From: Pseudomonadota bacterium
GTDB lineage: Bacteria; Pseudomonadota; Alphaproteobacteria; Rhizobiales; Xanthobacteraceae
DNA: 11,393 nucleotides
Assembly (NCBI GenBank): GCA_023392205.1
Contig: JAEVZN010000201.1
Coordinates: 1-11,393 of the forward strand
Direction: 5' to 3'
Part shown: one piece after another, positions 1 to 6,621 of the stretch
How positions within the stretch are numbered: position 1 is the first letter of the stretch
How the letters are laid out: each line of letters starts with the position of its first letter
Translations under genes and position numbers: made by a program
The notes under the pieces: model-generated
Databases searched by the model: none
Told to the model about the DNA's origin: nothing
Seen by the model: the letters and a program-made list of their open reading frames with translations, nothing else

Positions 1-27
1 GCATGATTCCGTGGCGTTTCTGCCGGG

Positions 28-1134
28 CTAGATTTTATCGAACACCATCACCTTCGACACGAAGGCCGGTTCGTCGCGCAAATGCACAAGTCCGTTTTGT
101 CTTGCGATATGCGCGAAGTCCTCGTCCAGATAGCTCTCGAAATACGGCTCGTGATAATTCTGCGGAAAGCGCTCCAGCAGGCCCGCATAATCCGGCACAT
201 CGCGCGTCTGCAGCGAATCCACCATGATCAGCCGTCCGCCGGGTTTGAGCACCCGCGCGCTTTCGGCGATCGCCGCGCGACGGATCTCGGGCGGCAATTC
301 GTGCATGACGAAGACGCTGGTGACCGCGTCCTGGCTGGCATCGGCAAGCGGCAGCGCCTCGGCCTTGCCGACGACCGCGCGCACCTTGGCCCAGCGGCGC
401 AGATGCCGCTTCGTGTGGCGAATATAGGCGTCCGACAGGTCGATGCCGGTCACCGGCAGACGCGGCCAGGCCTGCTTGACGAAATCGAGAAAGCGGCCCG
501 TCCCGCAGCCGATATCGGCGAGCGCAAGCTTGCGCTGGTCGCGGCCTGAAAATACCTCATGCAATTCCGGCAGAGCCATGCGCCGCATCGCGTTCGCGGT
601 GCCCTTGAACAGTACCTCCACCTGCGTGTCGTAGCGCTGTGCGGAATCGTCGGTCATCCAGCCGCCCGACTGGTAGTGAAAATTCTGCAGGTAATAATCC
701 GGCCGCTTGCCCCGCGTGTCTTCGTTGCGCACCTCGTCGTAACGCTTCTCCGTGCGCCTGCGATGGATGTCGGGCAGATCCTGAAAGAACAGCCGCGACC
801 GGTGAATGCGCGTCGGCAATGTGCCGTCATGGTCGGCGGGCAGCGGATAGATGCCGGCCTCGACATATCCCAGGTCGCGCGCCAGCAATTCCGCCATGTC
901 GCCGTAGAGCCGCTTCTGGCTGATCGCGGGCGCGCGGTTATCGCCCGGACGGCGGACCTCCTGCGCGGGCGGTGTTTCGCCGGCGCGGCGGCGGGCTTCG
1001 GCGGCAAGCCGCTGCAACGCATAGGCATGGCCGGCATACCAGGCCAGACGCGGAATCTGGGTCGCGCCATAGGCCATGCGGGTGGCCAGACGGGACAGAG
1101 GCGAGCGGGCTGACTGGCGGCTGGTCGGACTCAT
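28..1134 (-). CDS. class I SAM-dependent methyltransferase, substrate unknown
   Basis: Predicted S-adenosylmethionine-dependent methyltransferase, probably cytosolic. The Rossmann-type SAM site is clear: motif I LADIGCGTGRF at about residues 205-215 (counting from the chosen start), an acidic end to strand 2 (VTGIDLSDAY, about 229-237), a post-motif AEALPLADASQDAV region and the late motif RVLKPGGRLIMVD (about 294-306). This matches the methyltransferase type 11 family. About 200 residues precede the catalytic fold, including an unusual conserved-looking stretch NFHYQSGGWMTDDSA (about 151-165) that I do not assign to a named domain; it may define substrate specificity. The ATG at 1134 is preferred because GGTGG lies 7 nt upstream; an in-frame ATG at 1155 would add 7 residues. 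The gene diverges from recR. The substrate (lipid, quinone or other) cannot be told from sequence. Confidence 0.85.
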   Translation of the reverse strand: MSPTSRQSARSPLSRLATRMAYGATQIPRLAWYAGHAYALQRLAAEARRRAGETPPAQEVRRPGDNRAPAISQKRLYGDMAELLARDLGYVEAGIYPLPADHDGTLPTRIHRSRLFFQDLPDIHRRRTEKRYDEVRNEDTRGKRPDYYLQNFHYQSGGWMTDDSAQRYDTQVEVLFKGTANAMRRMALPELHEVFSGRDQRKLALADIGCGTGRFLDFVKQAWPRLPVTGIDLSDAYIRHTKRHLRRWAKVRAVVGKAEALPLADASQDAVTSVFVMHELPPEIRRAAIAESARVLKPGGRLIMVDSLQTRDVPDYAGLLERFPQNYHEPYFESYLDEDFAHIARQNGLVHLRDEPAFVSKVMVFDKI

Positions 1135-1138
1135 GACA

Positions 1139-1170
1139 TTTCCACCGAAAGCCATATTTCCACGGAAAGC
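1139..1170. repeat. near-perfect tandem duplication with palindromic units
   Basis: Two copies of TTTCCACSGAAAGC lie at 1139-1152 and 1157-1170, 18 bp apart start to start and differing at one base. Each contains a TTTC-N4-GAAA dyad; the right copy is a perfect TTTCC-AC-GGAAA inverted repeat. Read on the minus strand, each copy is GCTTTC(C/G)GTGGAAAT followed by a potential ATG. The duplication therefore also duplicates a ribosome-binding-like GTGG/GGA and an ATG at the start of the methyltransferase. It could be an operator pair or a small replication-slippage duplication. Confidence 0.55.
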
Positions 1171-1186
1171 ATTGCGGGCGGCCTTC

Positions 1187-1203
1187 GTTTCGATCCTCGA
1201 AAC
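1187..1203. promoter_or_regulatory. operator-like inverted repeat upstream of recR
   Basis: A perfect inverted repeat GTTTCGA-TCC-TCGAAAC (7-bp arms, 3-bp spacer) lies in the divergent region between the methyltransferase and recR. It is followed directly by the palindrome CATATATG (1206-1213), whose TATATG (1208-1213) could be a -10 element for recR with a transcript start near 1220. No convincing -35 is seen where it should be (about 1185-1190), so the dyad occupies that position and could bind an activator or repressor. A further TCGAAA half-site lies at 1231-1236. The binding protein is unknown. Confidence 0.4.
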
Positions 1204-1239
1204 CGCATATATGTGGGGCGAAAGTGAGAATCGAAAGAC

Positions 1240-1845
1240 ATGCCCAAAGCCGTTGCCGGTCCCGAAATCGAGCGCCTTATCCAGCTTCTGGCGCGCCTGC
1301 CGGGGCTCGGGCCGCGATCGGCACGGCGCGCCGCCCTACATCTGATCAAGAAGCGCGAGCAATTGATGACGCCGCTGACCGAGGCGCTGGCAGTGGCGCG
1401 CGACCGCATCACCGTGTGCGGAACCTGCGGCAATATCGATTCACAGAATCCCTGCACGGTCTGCACCGATGGTAAACGCGACCCGTCGGTGATTGTGGTG
1501 GTGGCCGATGTCGCCGATCTCTGGGCGCTGGAACGGGCCGGCGCGGTGAATGCGCGCTATCATGTGCTGGGCGGCACATTGTCGCCGCTCGACGGCATCG
1601 GCCCGCAGGATCTCAGCATCGACGCGCTGGTATCGCGCGCGCATGAGCCGGTGGTGAAGGAGGTGATCCTCGCGCTCAACGCCACTGTCGACGGGCAAAC
1701 CACGGCGCATTACATCACCGATCTTCTGCACAATGCCGATGTGAAGGTGACACGGCTCGCGCATGGCGTGCCGGTCGGTGGCGAACTCGATTATCTGGAC
1801 GAAGGCACGTTGTCGGCGGCCATGCGTCAGCGGACCGCGATGTGA
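1240..1845 (+). CDS. recR: recombination mediator protein RecR
   Basis: RecR works with RecO (and RecF) to load RecA onto SSB-coated single-stranded DNA in gapped-DNA repair. The 201-residue length is normal. Domains appear in the expected order: an N-terminal helix-hairpin-helix ([15 protein letters not shown], about residues 20-34), a four-cysteine zinc finger (C60, C63, C72, C75, spacing CxxC-x8-CxxC), a Toprim domain (about 83-165) and the C-terminal signature [20 protein letters not shown] (about 172-191), which is near diagnostic. In the first Toprim strand the sequence is [13 protein letters not shown]. The residue aligned with the glutamate of E. coli RecR (VVESPAD) is alanine 89. The gene is not preceded by dnaX/ybaB within the window, unlike the enterobacterial order. 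Start: ATG with a weak purine-rich leader (GAGAATCGAAAG). The right neighbour is convergent. Confidence 0.97.
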   Translation: MPKAVAGPEIERLIQLLARLPGLGPRSARRAALHLIKKREQLMTPLTEALAVARDRITVCGTCGNIDSQNPCTVCTDGKRDPSVIVVVADVADLWALERAGAVNARYHVLGGTLSPLDGIGPQDLSIDALVSRAHEPVVKEVILALNATVDGQTTAHYITDLLHNADVKVTRLAHGVPVGGELDYLDEGTLSAAMRQRTAM

Positions 1846-1921
1846 CCCGACGCCGATGAGACGACCGGACGATGTGAGCGCCGGGAACGGGTTAGATGTC
1901 CACGCGTACCGATGCGTTGCT

Positions 1922-1940
1922 GCCGCGGTTAGAAACCGGC
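1922..1940. terminator. possible hairpin in recR/ampG convergent gap
   Basis: The 154-base gap between the convergent recR and ampG stop codons holds no gene I can support. It contains an imperfect stem: GCC (1922-1924) and GGTT (1927-1930) pair with AACC (1934-1937) and GGC (1938-1940), with a 2-base bulge and an AGA loop. It is followed by AAAATCAA on the plus strand rather than a T-tract, so on the minus strand it is preceded, not followed, by T-rich sequence. A second weak dyad GCCGG/CCGGC lies at 1973-1989. Neither is a textbook intrinsic terminator. Confidence 0.25.
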
Positions 1941-1999
1941 AAAATCAACCGCGTCCATCATTCCCCGTTACGGCCGGTTGACACCCGGCGCTCGGTTGC

Positions 2000-3373
2000 T
2001 CAACGCGCATCCTGCGCAGAGGTTTCGCCGTTTCGCTTGTCGAGTTCGCGGAAATGTCCACGCGCCTGCAGCCAGGCCAGCAGAATCAGGCCGGGAATGG
2101 CGGCGAGCGACGTGATCACGAAGAACATTGCCCAGCCGGTCGCTTCCGCGATGAACCCGCCGCCCGACGCCAGAGTGGTGCGGCCGACGGCGGCGAGCGC
2201 GGTGAGCAACGCGAATTGCGTCGCCGTATGCGCGCGCACACCGCACAGGGCGGAGAGATAGGCCACGAAAATCACCGTGCCGATGGCGCCGGTGAAGTTC
2301 TCGAACACGATGGTGGCGGTCAATGCCGGCACGCTGGTTCCGATCAGGGCCAGCCAGGCGAAGGCGAGGTTGGACAGCATCTGCAGGATGCCGCCCACCC
2401 AGAGCGATGTGGACAGCGGCAGCGCGCGCGCCACCATGCCGCCGGCAAAGCCGCCGGCCAAAGCCGCTGCAAAGCCCACGCCCTTGACGATGCCGGCATA
2501 GACCGCCTTGTCGAAGCCGATATCGATGACAAAGGGCGCGGTCAGCACGCCCGCAAACGCATCGCAGAACTTGAACAGCACCACGAACAGCAGGATCAGG
2601 ATCGCGGCATCGCGCGAGAGGAATTCGCGGAAGGCGCCGAAAGCGGTGAAGGCGACGCGCGACACCGCATTGCCGGTGCGGTTGAGGTTTTCCGGCGCGG
2701 CCGGTTCGCGCGCCAGCAGGGCCGCGAGCAGACCGACGATCATCAGGCCGGCCGCCGCGACGAAGCTCGCGGTCCACGCCGCCTGCACCGGCAGGCCAGT
2801 ATGGCCGAACCATGCCGCCAGCGCGATGATGCCGCCGCCGGACGCGAGCATGCCGACGCGATAGGCCGCGACATATCCCGCCATGCCGGCGGCCTGTTCG
2901 CTGGTCTCGAGGCTTTCCACACGGAAGGCATCGATCACGATGTCCTGCGTGGCCGACGCGGTGGCCACCATCACCGCGCCGAGCGCCACCGGCCACAGGG
3001 CGACGGACGGATTCTGAAAGCCGAGAAACAGGATGGCGCCGATCAGCAGCAATTGCGTGAAGACGAGCCAGCCGCGCCGCCGCCCGAGCATCCGCGACAA
3101 CAGCGGCACGTCGAGCGCATCGACGAGCGGCGCCCACAGGAACTTGATGGTGTAAGGCAGGCCGACCAGCGCATAGAGGCCGATGGTGCGGATATTGACG
3201 CCGCTCTCGGTCATCCAGACGGCGAGCGTCGCCCCCGACAAGGCGAGCGGCATGCCCGACGAGAAGCCGAGCAGGATCACGATCAGGACACGCCGCTTGA
3301 AATAGACCGAGATGGCGTCGGTCCAGGACGGCTTGCGTTCGGTCTGTTCGGCAGGCGATTCGAGGGAGGTCAT
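2000..3373 (-). CDS. ampG: AmpG-type muropeptide permease (MFS transporter)
   Basis: Inner-membrane major facilitator protein expected to import GlcNAc-anhydroMurNAc-peptides for peptidoglycan recycling; in AmpR/AmpC systems this import also feeds beta-lactamase induction. At 457 residues it is close to E. coli AmpG (about 490). Visible signatures are the N-terminal GFSSGMPLALSGATLAVW (about 36-53), the LVGLPYTIKFLWAPLVD loop (about 69-85), LGRRRGW in the cytoplasmic loop (about 96-102), FKFCDAFAG, and a C-terminal block FENFTGAIGTVIFVAYLSALC...TATQFALLTALAAVGR that closely resembles the recalled E. coli AmpG sequence. The hydrophobic pattern fits 12 or more membrane helices. The start ATG has no strong Shine-Dalgarno. 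It lies 80 nt downstream of the hydrolase gene on the same strand, so co-transcription is plausible. No ampC or ampR is in the window. Confidence 0.92.
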   Translation of the reverse strand: MTSLESPAEQTERKPSWTDAISVYFKRRVLIVILLGFSSGMPLALSGATLAVWMTESGVNIRTIGLYALVGLPYTIKFLWAPLVDALDVPLLSRMLGRRRGWLVFTQLLLIGAILFLGFQNPSVALWPVALGAVMVATASATQDIVIDAFRVESLETSEQAAGMAGYVAAYRVGMLASGGGIIALAAWFGHTGLPVQAAWTASFVAAAGLMIVGLLAALLAREPAAPENLNRTGNAVSRVAFTAFGAFREFLSRDAAILILLFVVLFKFCDAFAGVLTAPFVIDIGFDKAVYAGIVKGVGFAAALAGGFAGGMVARALPLSTSLWVGGILQMLSNLAFAWLALIGTSVPALTATIVFENFTGAIGTVIFVAYLSALCGVRAHTATQFALLTALAAVGRTTLASGGGFIAEATGWAMFFVITSLAAIPGLILLAWLQARGHFRELDKRNGETSAQDAR

Positions 3374-3453
3374 GCTGGCGCGACATTACCCGCGCGCAGG
3401 CCGCTTGTCGTGGCCGGATCGCGGCCCTGTTGTGGCGAGATCGTCCGGGCCGG

Positions 3454-4578
3454 TCAGTCGCGCAATGCGACCGCTGCCTGTGGCGGAGCGGCTCGCGGCG
3501 CACGCGGTCCCGCGGCACCCTTGGCATGGAGCCGCTCGTTCATCATCGCCACAACCTGGGTGATGTCGTCGAAGGCACGGCTATGCGCATTGTCGCCCGG
3601 CGCCCGGAGCTTGGTGAGGTCGAACACCATGATGCGGTCGCGCTCGAATTCCGAACGATAGGGCTCCTGCGCGGGATCGACCTCGCCGATGCGGGGCACG
3701 CCGCCCCAGATCGTCTTCGACAATTCCAGCGCGCCGTCATCCTGCGAGACGAACAGGGCAATGCGCGGCCGGTAATGTCCCATCCGCCTGACCTGAGTGC
3801 GGAAGACATCGACATCCACATCCGGCGCGACAAGGAGCGCGTTCTTGAGCTTGTCGTTGCGCCCGGCTGCGCGCGCGCTGCGGATCGAGCGTCCGCGCAA
3901 GGCTTCCAGCGTGATCCAGTTTCCCATCGAATGCGCGACGATGTTGATCTCGCGGATGGCCGGATTGGCAGCCAGGCTGTCGATCAATTCCTCCAGCGCG
4001 TCGCGCGAATAATTGGCGCTTTCGCGGTCATAGGTGTAGGAGCGCAGCCGCACATCGCCGCGCGAGGGCCATGTGAACAGCACCGGAATGGCCGGCGACT
4101 TCGAGTCGTGCACGATCTGCGCGAAGCGGTACACGGCATCGTCGAAGCGGTTGTTAAAGCCGTGTACGAAGATCAGCACCTTGTCGCGCCGCGTCTGCTT
4201 TGCCTGCGCGGATATCGCCGTGGCGAAACTCCTGGCGTCGATACGATCGGCGGCCACCGTCACGAAATCGCGTGACGGTTTGCCCGGCACGGCTTCCGGC
4301 CATTGCACATGACCGATCTTGCGCACGGAATCGGGCGGGATCGATACTGTGATGGCGGCATAGGACAGCGCATCGGCGCGCTCGCCGCCGAACATCTCGC
4401 CCGGATCGGTGGCCGAGGGCCGCCGTGTCGTGGCGACAAGCATCGCCACCTGCGAGGTGCCTTCCGCTTTCTCCGCGACCGGCACCAGCACGCCCTGCGC
4501 CGGACGCCCCGAACAGCCCGCGACGGCGAACAGCGTCGCCGCCACGGTTGCAAGCCCCAAAATGCGATACGCAAACAC
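3454..4578 (-). CDS. alpha/beta-hydrolase lipoprotein, DUF900 family
   Basis: Predicted secreted lipoprotein with an alpha/beta-hydrolase fold; substrate unknown. The N-terminus MFAYRILGLATVAATLF ends in a lipobox VAGC with the lipidated Cys at residue 22, so it should be membrane anchored outside the cytoplasm. Catalytic features are the oxyanion-hole motif FVHGFNN (about 137-143), the nucleophile elbow VAHSMGN with Ser217, likely acids in LLVAPDVDVDVF (Asp253 or Asp255), and a likely catalytic His332 in NAHSRAFDDI. These are typical of DUF900 hydrolases. The last 25 residues are Ala/Pro/Arg-rich and probably disordered. The start is GTG at 4576-4578, with a strong GGGGGTGG 5 nt upstream. 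It lies between rmuC and ampG, all on the minus strand. Esterase, lipase or amidase activity are all possible. Confidence 0.85.
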   Translation of the reverse strand: MFAYRILGLATVAATLFAVAGCSGRPAQGVLVPVAEKAEGTSQVAMLVATTRRPSATDPGEMFGGERADALSYAAITVSIPPDSVRKIGHVQWPEAVPGKPSRDFVTVAADRIDARSFATAISAQAKQTRRDKVLIFVHGFNNRFDDAVYRFAQIVHDSKSPAIPVLFTWPSRGDVRLRSYTYDRESANYSRDALEELIDSLAANPAIREINIVAHSMGNWITLEALRGRSIRSARAAGRNDKLKNALLVAPDVDVDVFRTQVRRMGHYRPRIALFVSQDDGALELSKTIWGGVPRIGEVDPAQEPYRSEFERDRIMVFDLTKLRAPGDNAHSRAFDDITQVVAMMNERLHAKGAAGPRAPRAAPPQAAVALRD

Positions 4579-4595
4579 GCCGCCACCCCCGAGGT

Positions 4596-4632
4596 CCCGG
4601 ACATAAATACATCCGGGCGATGGATTTTGGAA
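4596..4632 (-). promoter_or_regulatory. candidate promoter with inverted repeat before the hydrolase
   Basis: A 22-bp inverted repeat has 6-bp arms CCCGGA (4596-4601) and TCCGGG (4612-4617) around an AT-rich centre that stands out in this GC-rich DNA. On the minus strand the centre gives a possible -10 TATTTA (4609-4604), with TTCCAA (4632-4627) as a weak -35 at 17-bp spacing. The predicted transcript start is near 4597, giving a leader of about 20 nt that holds the GGGGGTGG ribosome-binding site. The dyad flanking the -10 is where a repressor would act. Each hexamer matches consensus at only 3 of 6 positions, so the promoter call is tentative. Confidence 0.35.
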
Positions 4633-4663
4633 CAGAAAGCTTGGGGGGCATCGGCACGCGAAG

Positions 4664-4691
4664 CCGGTACCGGGCTATGTGGTTTGCCCGG
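4664..4691 (-). terminator. possible rmuC 3' hairpin
   Basis: Just after the rmuC stop codon (minus strand) lies an inverted repeat CCGGGC (4670-4675) / GCCCGG (4686-4691) with a 10-base loop. It overlaps the 10-bp palindrome CCGGTACCGG (4664-4673). The location suits a transcript end or RNA processing site, but no T-tract follows on the minus strand, so any termination would not be a classic intrinsic one. Confidence 0.3.
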
Positions 4692-4698
4692 ATTGCCG

Positions 4699-5907
4699 CT
4701 ATTCCGCCGCCACGCGGTTCGCGTCGATCGGCGCGGGCAGGACAATGCCGGCATCGCCGTCACCGCCCTCGCCGTCCCCTTCGAACTCCACCTCGCGGAT
4801 GCGGCTGCCGCGCCGCTCCAGCTTCTCGGTCGAGATCACGATCTGCCGAATGTCGTCGCTGGCCTGGCCGAAATGGCTTTCCAGCTTGTGCACGCGCTCG
4901 CGCAGCCGCTTGAGGTCGTCCATGAAATGCCCGACCTCGGCATGGATTTTGTCGGCCGCCTCGCGCATGCGCGCATCGCGGTGGATCTGCTGGATCACCT
5001 GCACGGCGAGCATCAGGAGCGACGGCGAGACGATCACCACGCGGGCGCGGAATGCGCGCTGGATGAGATCGTCGAACTGGTCGTGCAGATCGGCATAGAC
5101 CGATTCCGATGGCACGAACATGAGCGCCAGTTCCTGCGTCTCGCCGGGGATCAGGTATTTCCCGGCAATATCGCCGATATGCCGGCCGACATGCTGGCGC
5201 AGGAGTTTTCCGGCCGCGTTGCGGTCCTCGTCGGTCGCGGCATCGCGGAAGGCGGTGACGGCCTCCAGCGGAAACTTGGCATCGACGATCAGCGGCCGCT
5301 GGTCCGGGAAGTGGATCGCGCAATCCGGCCGCGTGTTGTTGGACAGCGTGAACTGGAATTCGTAGGCGCCTTTCGGCAACCCGTCCTGGATGATCGTCTC
5401 CATCCGGCCCTGACCGAACGCGCCGCGCTGCTGCTTGTTGGTGAGCACGCCTTGCAGCGATGTGACCTGCGAAGCCAAAGCGGTGATGTTCTGCTGGGCG
5501 GCATCGATCACGGCCAGCCGTTCGTTCAGCCGCGACAGGTTGTCGGTGGTCTGCTGGGTGGCATGCTGCATCGACTGGCCGACGCGGTGCGTCACGGCGT
5601 CGAGTCGCTCGCTGAAGGCCCGCTCGAAATGCGACTGGCGGCTGGCCAGCATGTCGCCCATCGCCCGCACAAGGCCGGTGGTCTCGGCCTGCAGATGCCG
5701 AAGCTCGGCCATCCGCGCCTCGTTCTGCTCGGCTTCCAGCCGCTGCGCCTCGCGGGCCGCTTCGATCCGGCGGCGGCGCGCGACCAGCAGGATGGCGGCA
5801 CTGGTAATCGCACCGAGTCCGACGGCGAAAAACGCCGCCAGCACGGCCAGCGACAGCAGCGGATCGAGATCCATCAGCCAGGCGTGGATCGGGGCAAGGA
5901 TGTCCAT
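4699..5907 (-). CDS. rmuC: DNA recombination protein RmuC
   Basis: RmuC family protein, linked in E. coli to limiting recombination at short inverted repeats; the exact biochemistry is not settled. The 402-residue product has the family layout: an N-terminal membrane helix (about 17-43, followed by RRRR), a long coiled coil rich in Ala/Glu/Gln/Arg (about 45-155), and the RmuC nuclease-like domain (about 160-350). That domain includes GAFGQGRMETIIQDGLP, then NNTRPDCAIHF and LIVDAKFPLEA, which supply a PD-(D/E)xK-like PD...DAK pattern (194-195, 209-211). Further family blocks are IAGKYLIPGETQELALMFVPSESVYADL and VVIVSPSLLMLAVQVI. The tail is acidic and Gly-rich. The start is the ATG at 5907, preceded by AAGG 5 nt upstream. 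The frame stays open for about 640 nt further upstream but only as antisense to def, so I excluded that. It diverges from def. Confidence 0.93.
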   Translation of the reverse strand: MDILAPIHAWLMDLDPLLSLAVLAAFFAVGLGAITSAAILLVARRRRIEAAREAQRLEAEQNEARMAELRHLQAETTGLVRAMGDMLASRQSHFERAFSERLDAVTHRVGQSMQHATQQTTDNLSRLNERLAVIDAAQQNITALASQVTSLQGVLTNKQQRGAFGQGRMETIIQDGLPKGAYEFQFTLSNNTRPDCAIHFPDQRPLIVDAKFPLEAVTAFRDAATDEDRNAAGKLLRQHVGRHIGDIAGKYLIPGETQELALMFVPSESVYADLHDQFDDLIQRAFRARVVIVSPSLLMLAVQVIQQIHRDARMREAADKIHAEVGHFMDDLKRLRERVHKLESHFGQASDDIRQIVISTEKLERRGSRIREVEFEGDGEGGDGDAGIVLPAPIDANRVAAE

Positions 5908-6009
5908 TCGGGCCTTGTAGCGCGATTCGGCACTGGGCGCGAACGAAGCGGGAACACCGCTGCGGGTGTGGTTAAGGCCGCCTGAAAGCCGCCGGTCCGC
6001 AAATCCAAA

Positions 6010-6038
6010 TTGACCGAAGGCAGGGCAATCCTTACATC
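6010..6038 (+). promoter_or_regulatory. candidate def promoter
   Basis: TTGACC (6010-6015, 5 of 6 to the -35 consensus) is followed at 17 bp by TACATC (6033-6038, 3 of 6 to the -10 consensus). The predicted transcript start would be about 6045, at the def start codon, which would make the message nearly leaderless. That agrees with the lack of a Shine-Dalgarno close to the def ATG. The divergent gap to rmuC is 138 bp and holds no other strong signal I can see. Confidence 0.35.
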
Positions 6039-6045
6039 GCCCCGC

Positions 6046-6561
6046 ATGGCCCTCCGCGACATCATTGTGATCCCCGACAAGCGCCTGCGTCTTGTCTCCA
6101 GACCGGTCGATTCGGTCGATGCGTCCGTGCGCAAGCTCGCCGACGACATGTTCGAGACCATGTATGAGGCGCCGGGCATCGGCCTTGCCGCGATCCAGAT
6201 CGGCGAGCCGCTGCGGCTGGTCACGCTCGATATTTCCAAGAAGGACGACGAGCGCGCCCCGCAGGTGTTCATCAATCCGGAGATCACCTGGTCGTCGGAC
6301 GACAAGAACCTGCACGAGGAAGGCTGCCTCTCGATCCCCGAATATTACGAGGAGGTCGAGCGGCCCGAGAAAGTGCGGGTGCGCTATCTCGATCTGGACG
6401 GCAAGATGCAGGAAGTGGAGGCGGACGGATTGCTCGCCACCTGCCTGCAGCACGAGATCGACCACCTGAATGGCGTGCTGTTCATCGACTATCTGTCGAA
6501 GCTCAAGCGCGACCGCGTGATCAAGAAATACACCAAGATCGCCAAACACGCGGCGGAGTGA
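6046..6561 (+). CDS. def: peptide deformylase
   Basis: Removes the N-formyl group from nascent proteins, the second half of the formyl-Met cycle begun by Fmt. All three family motifs are present: GIGLAAIQ (44-51), EGCLSIP (92-98) with metal ligand Cys94, and QHEIDHLNG (135-143) with metal ligands His136 and His140 and catalytic Glu137. The 171-residue length is typical (E. coli 169). The ATG at 6046 is chosen because [11 protein letters not shown] is the usual alphaproteobacterial N-terminus; the frame is open back to a TTG at 6010, but that codon lies in the likely -35. Fmt often follows directly in bacteria; here a toxin-antitoxin pair of about 0.7 kb intervenes, and fmt resumes at 7306. 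Confidence 0.97.
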   Translation: MALRDIIVIPDKRLRLVSRPVDSVDASVRKLADDMFETMYEAPGIGLAAIQIGEPLRLVTLDISKKDDERAPQVFINPEITWSSDDKNLHEEGCLSIPEYYEEVERPEKVRVRYLDLDGKMQEVEADGLLATCLQHEIDHLNGVLFIDYLSKLKRDRVIKKYTKIAKHAAE

Positions 6562-6592
6562 GGCGCGGCACCGAAGCTTGCTTGCCGCCGCC
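6562..6592 (+). terminator. hairpin directly after def stop
   Basis: Starting one base after the def stop codon, GGCGCGGCA (6562-6570) pairs with TGCCG (6583-6587) plus CGCC (6589-6592): nine base pairs with one bulged C, enclosing a 12-base loop. Only a short ATTTGAT follows, so it is a GC-rich hairpin without a good T-tract. It may end or attenuate def transcription or protect its 3' end. Its right arm overlaps the candidate -35 of the toxin-antitoxin operon. Confidence 0.4.
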
Positions 6593-6610
6593 GCCCGGAT
6601 TTGATATCAT
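6582..6610 (+). promoter_or_regulatory. candidate sigma70 promoter of the toxin-antitoxin operon
   Basis: TTGCCG (6582-6587, 4 of 6 matches to -35) and TATCAT (6605-6610, 5 of 6 matches to -10) are spaced exactly 17 bp apart. The predicted transcript start is 6617-6620, coinciding with the antitoxin ATG at 6620. The -10 element lies inside the palindromic operator, so a bound antitoxin would block RNA polymerase directly. Confidence 0.5.
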
Positions 6611-6621
6611 TGATATCAAAT
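6599..6621. promoter_or_regulatory. 23-bp perfect palindrome, probable antitoxin operator
   Basis: Arms ATTTGATATCA (6599-6609) and TGATATCAAAT (6611-6621) are exact reverse complements around a single T at 6610. The site can also be read as two tandem copies of the self-complementary octamer TGATATCA (6602-6609 and 6611-6618), 9 bp apart. This is the kind of layout on which ribbon-helix-helix dimers bind side by side. The right arm includes the first two bases of the ATG at 6620. The sequence is AT-rich in a GC-rich context. TA operons are typically autorepressed by antitoxin or antitoxin-toxin complex at such sites. Confidence 0.7.

Noticed and set aside
1968..3527. 519-codon minus-strand frame overlapping ampG
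   Set aside because: Arg/Ala-rich composition without membrane helices or motifs; a frame-shifted shadow of ampG.
2054..3661. 535-codon plus-strand open frame opposite ampG
   Set aside because: The translation is rich in Arg, Gly, Gln, Asp and His with no recognisable domain. It is the antisense shadow of ampG in high-GC DNA, and ampG has strong family motifs.
4303..5985. 560-codon plus-strand frame opposite the hydrolase and rmuC
   Set aside because: It spans two real antisense genes and the gap between them, with no domain signal; a GC-driven shadow.
5908..6549. Long in-frame upstream extension of rmuC (frame open for about 214 more codons)
   Set aside because: It runs antisense to the well-supported def gene, has no RmuC homology, and the known RmuC membrane helix begins just after the ATG at 5907.
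6601..6619. FNR/FixK box at the TTGATATCATTGATATCAA palindrome
   Set aside because: TTGAT and ATCAA half-sites are present but separated by 9 bases rather than the 4 of an FNR/FixK site. The position directly at the antitoxin start fits an autoregulatory TA operator better.
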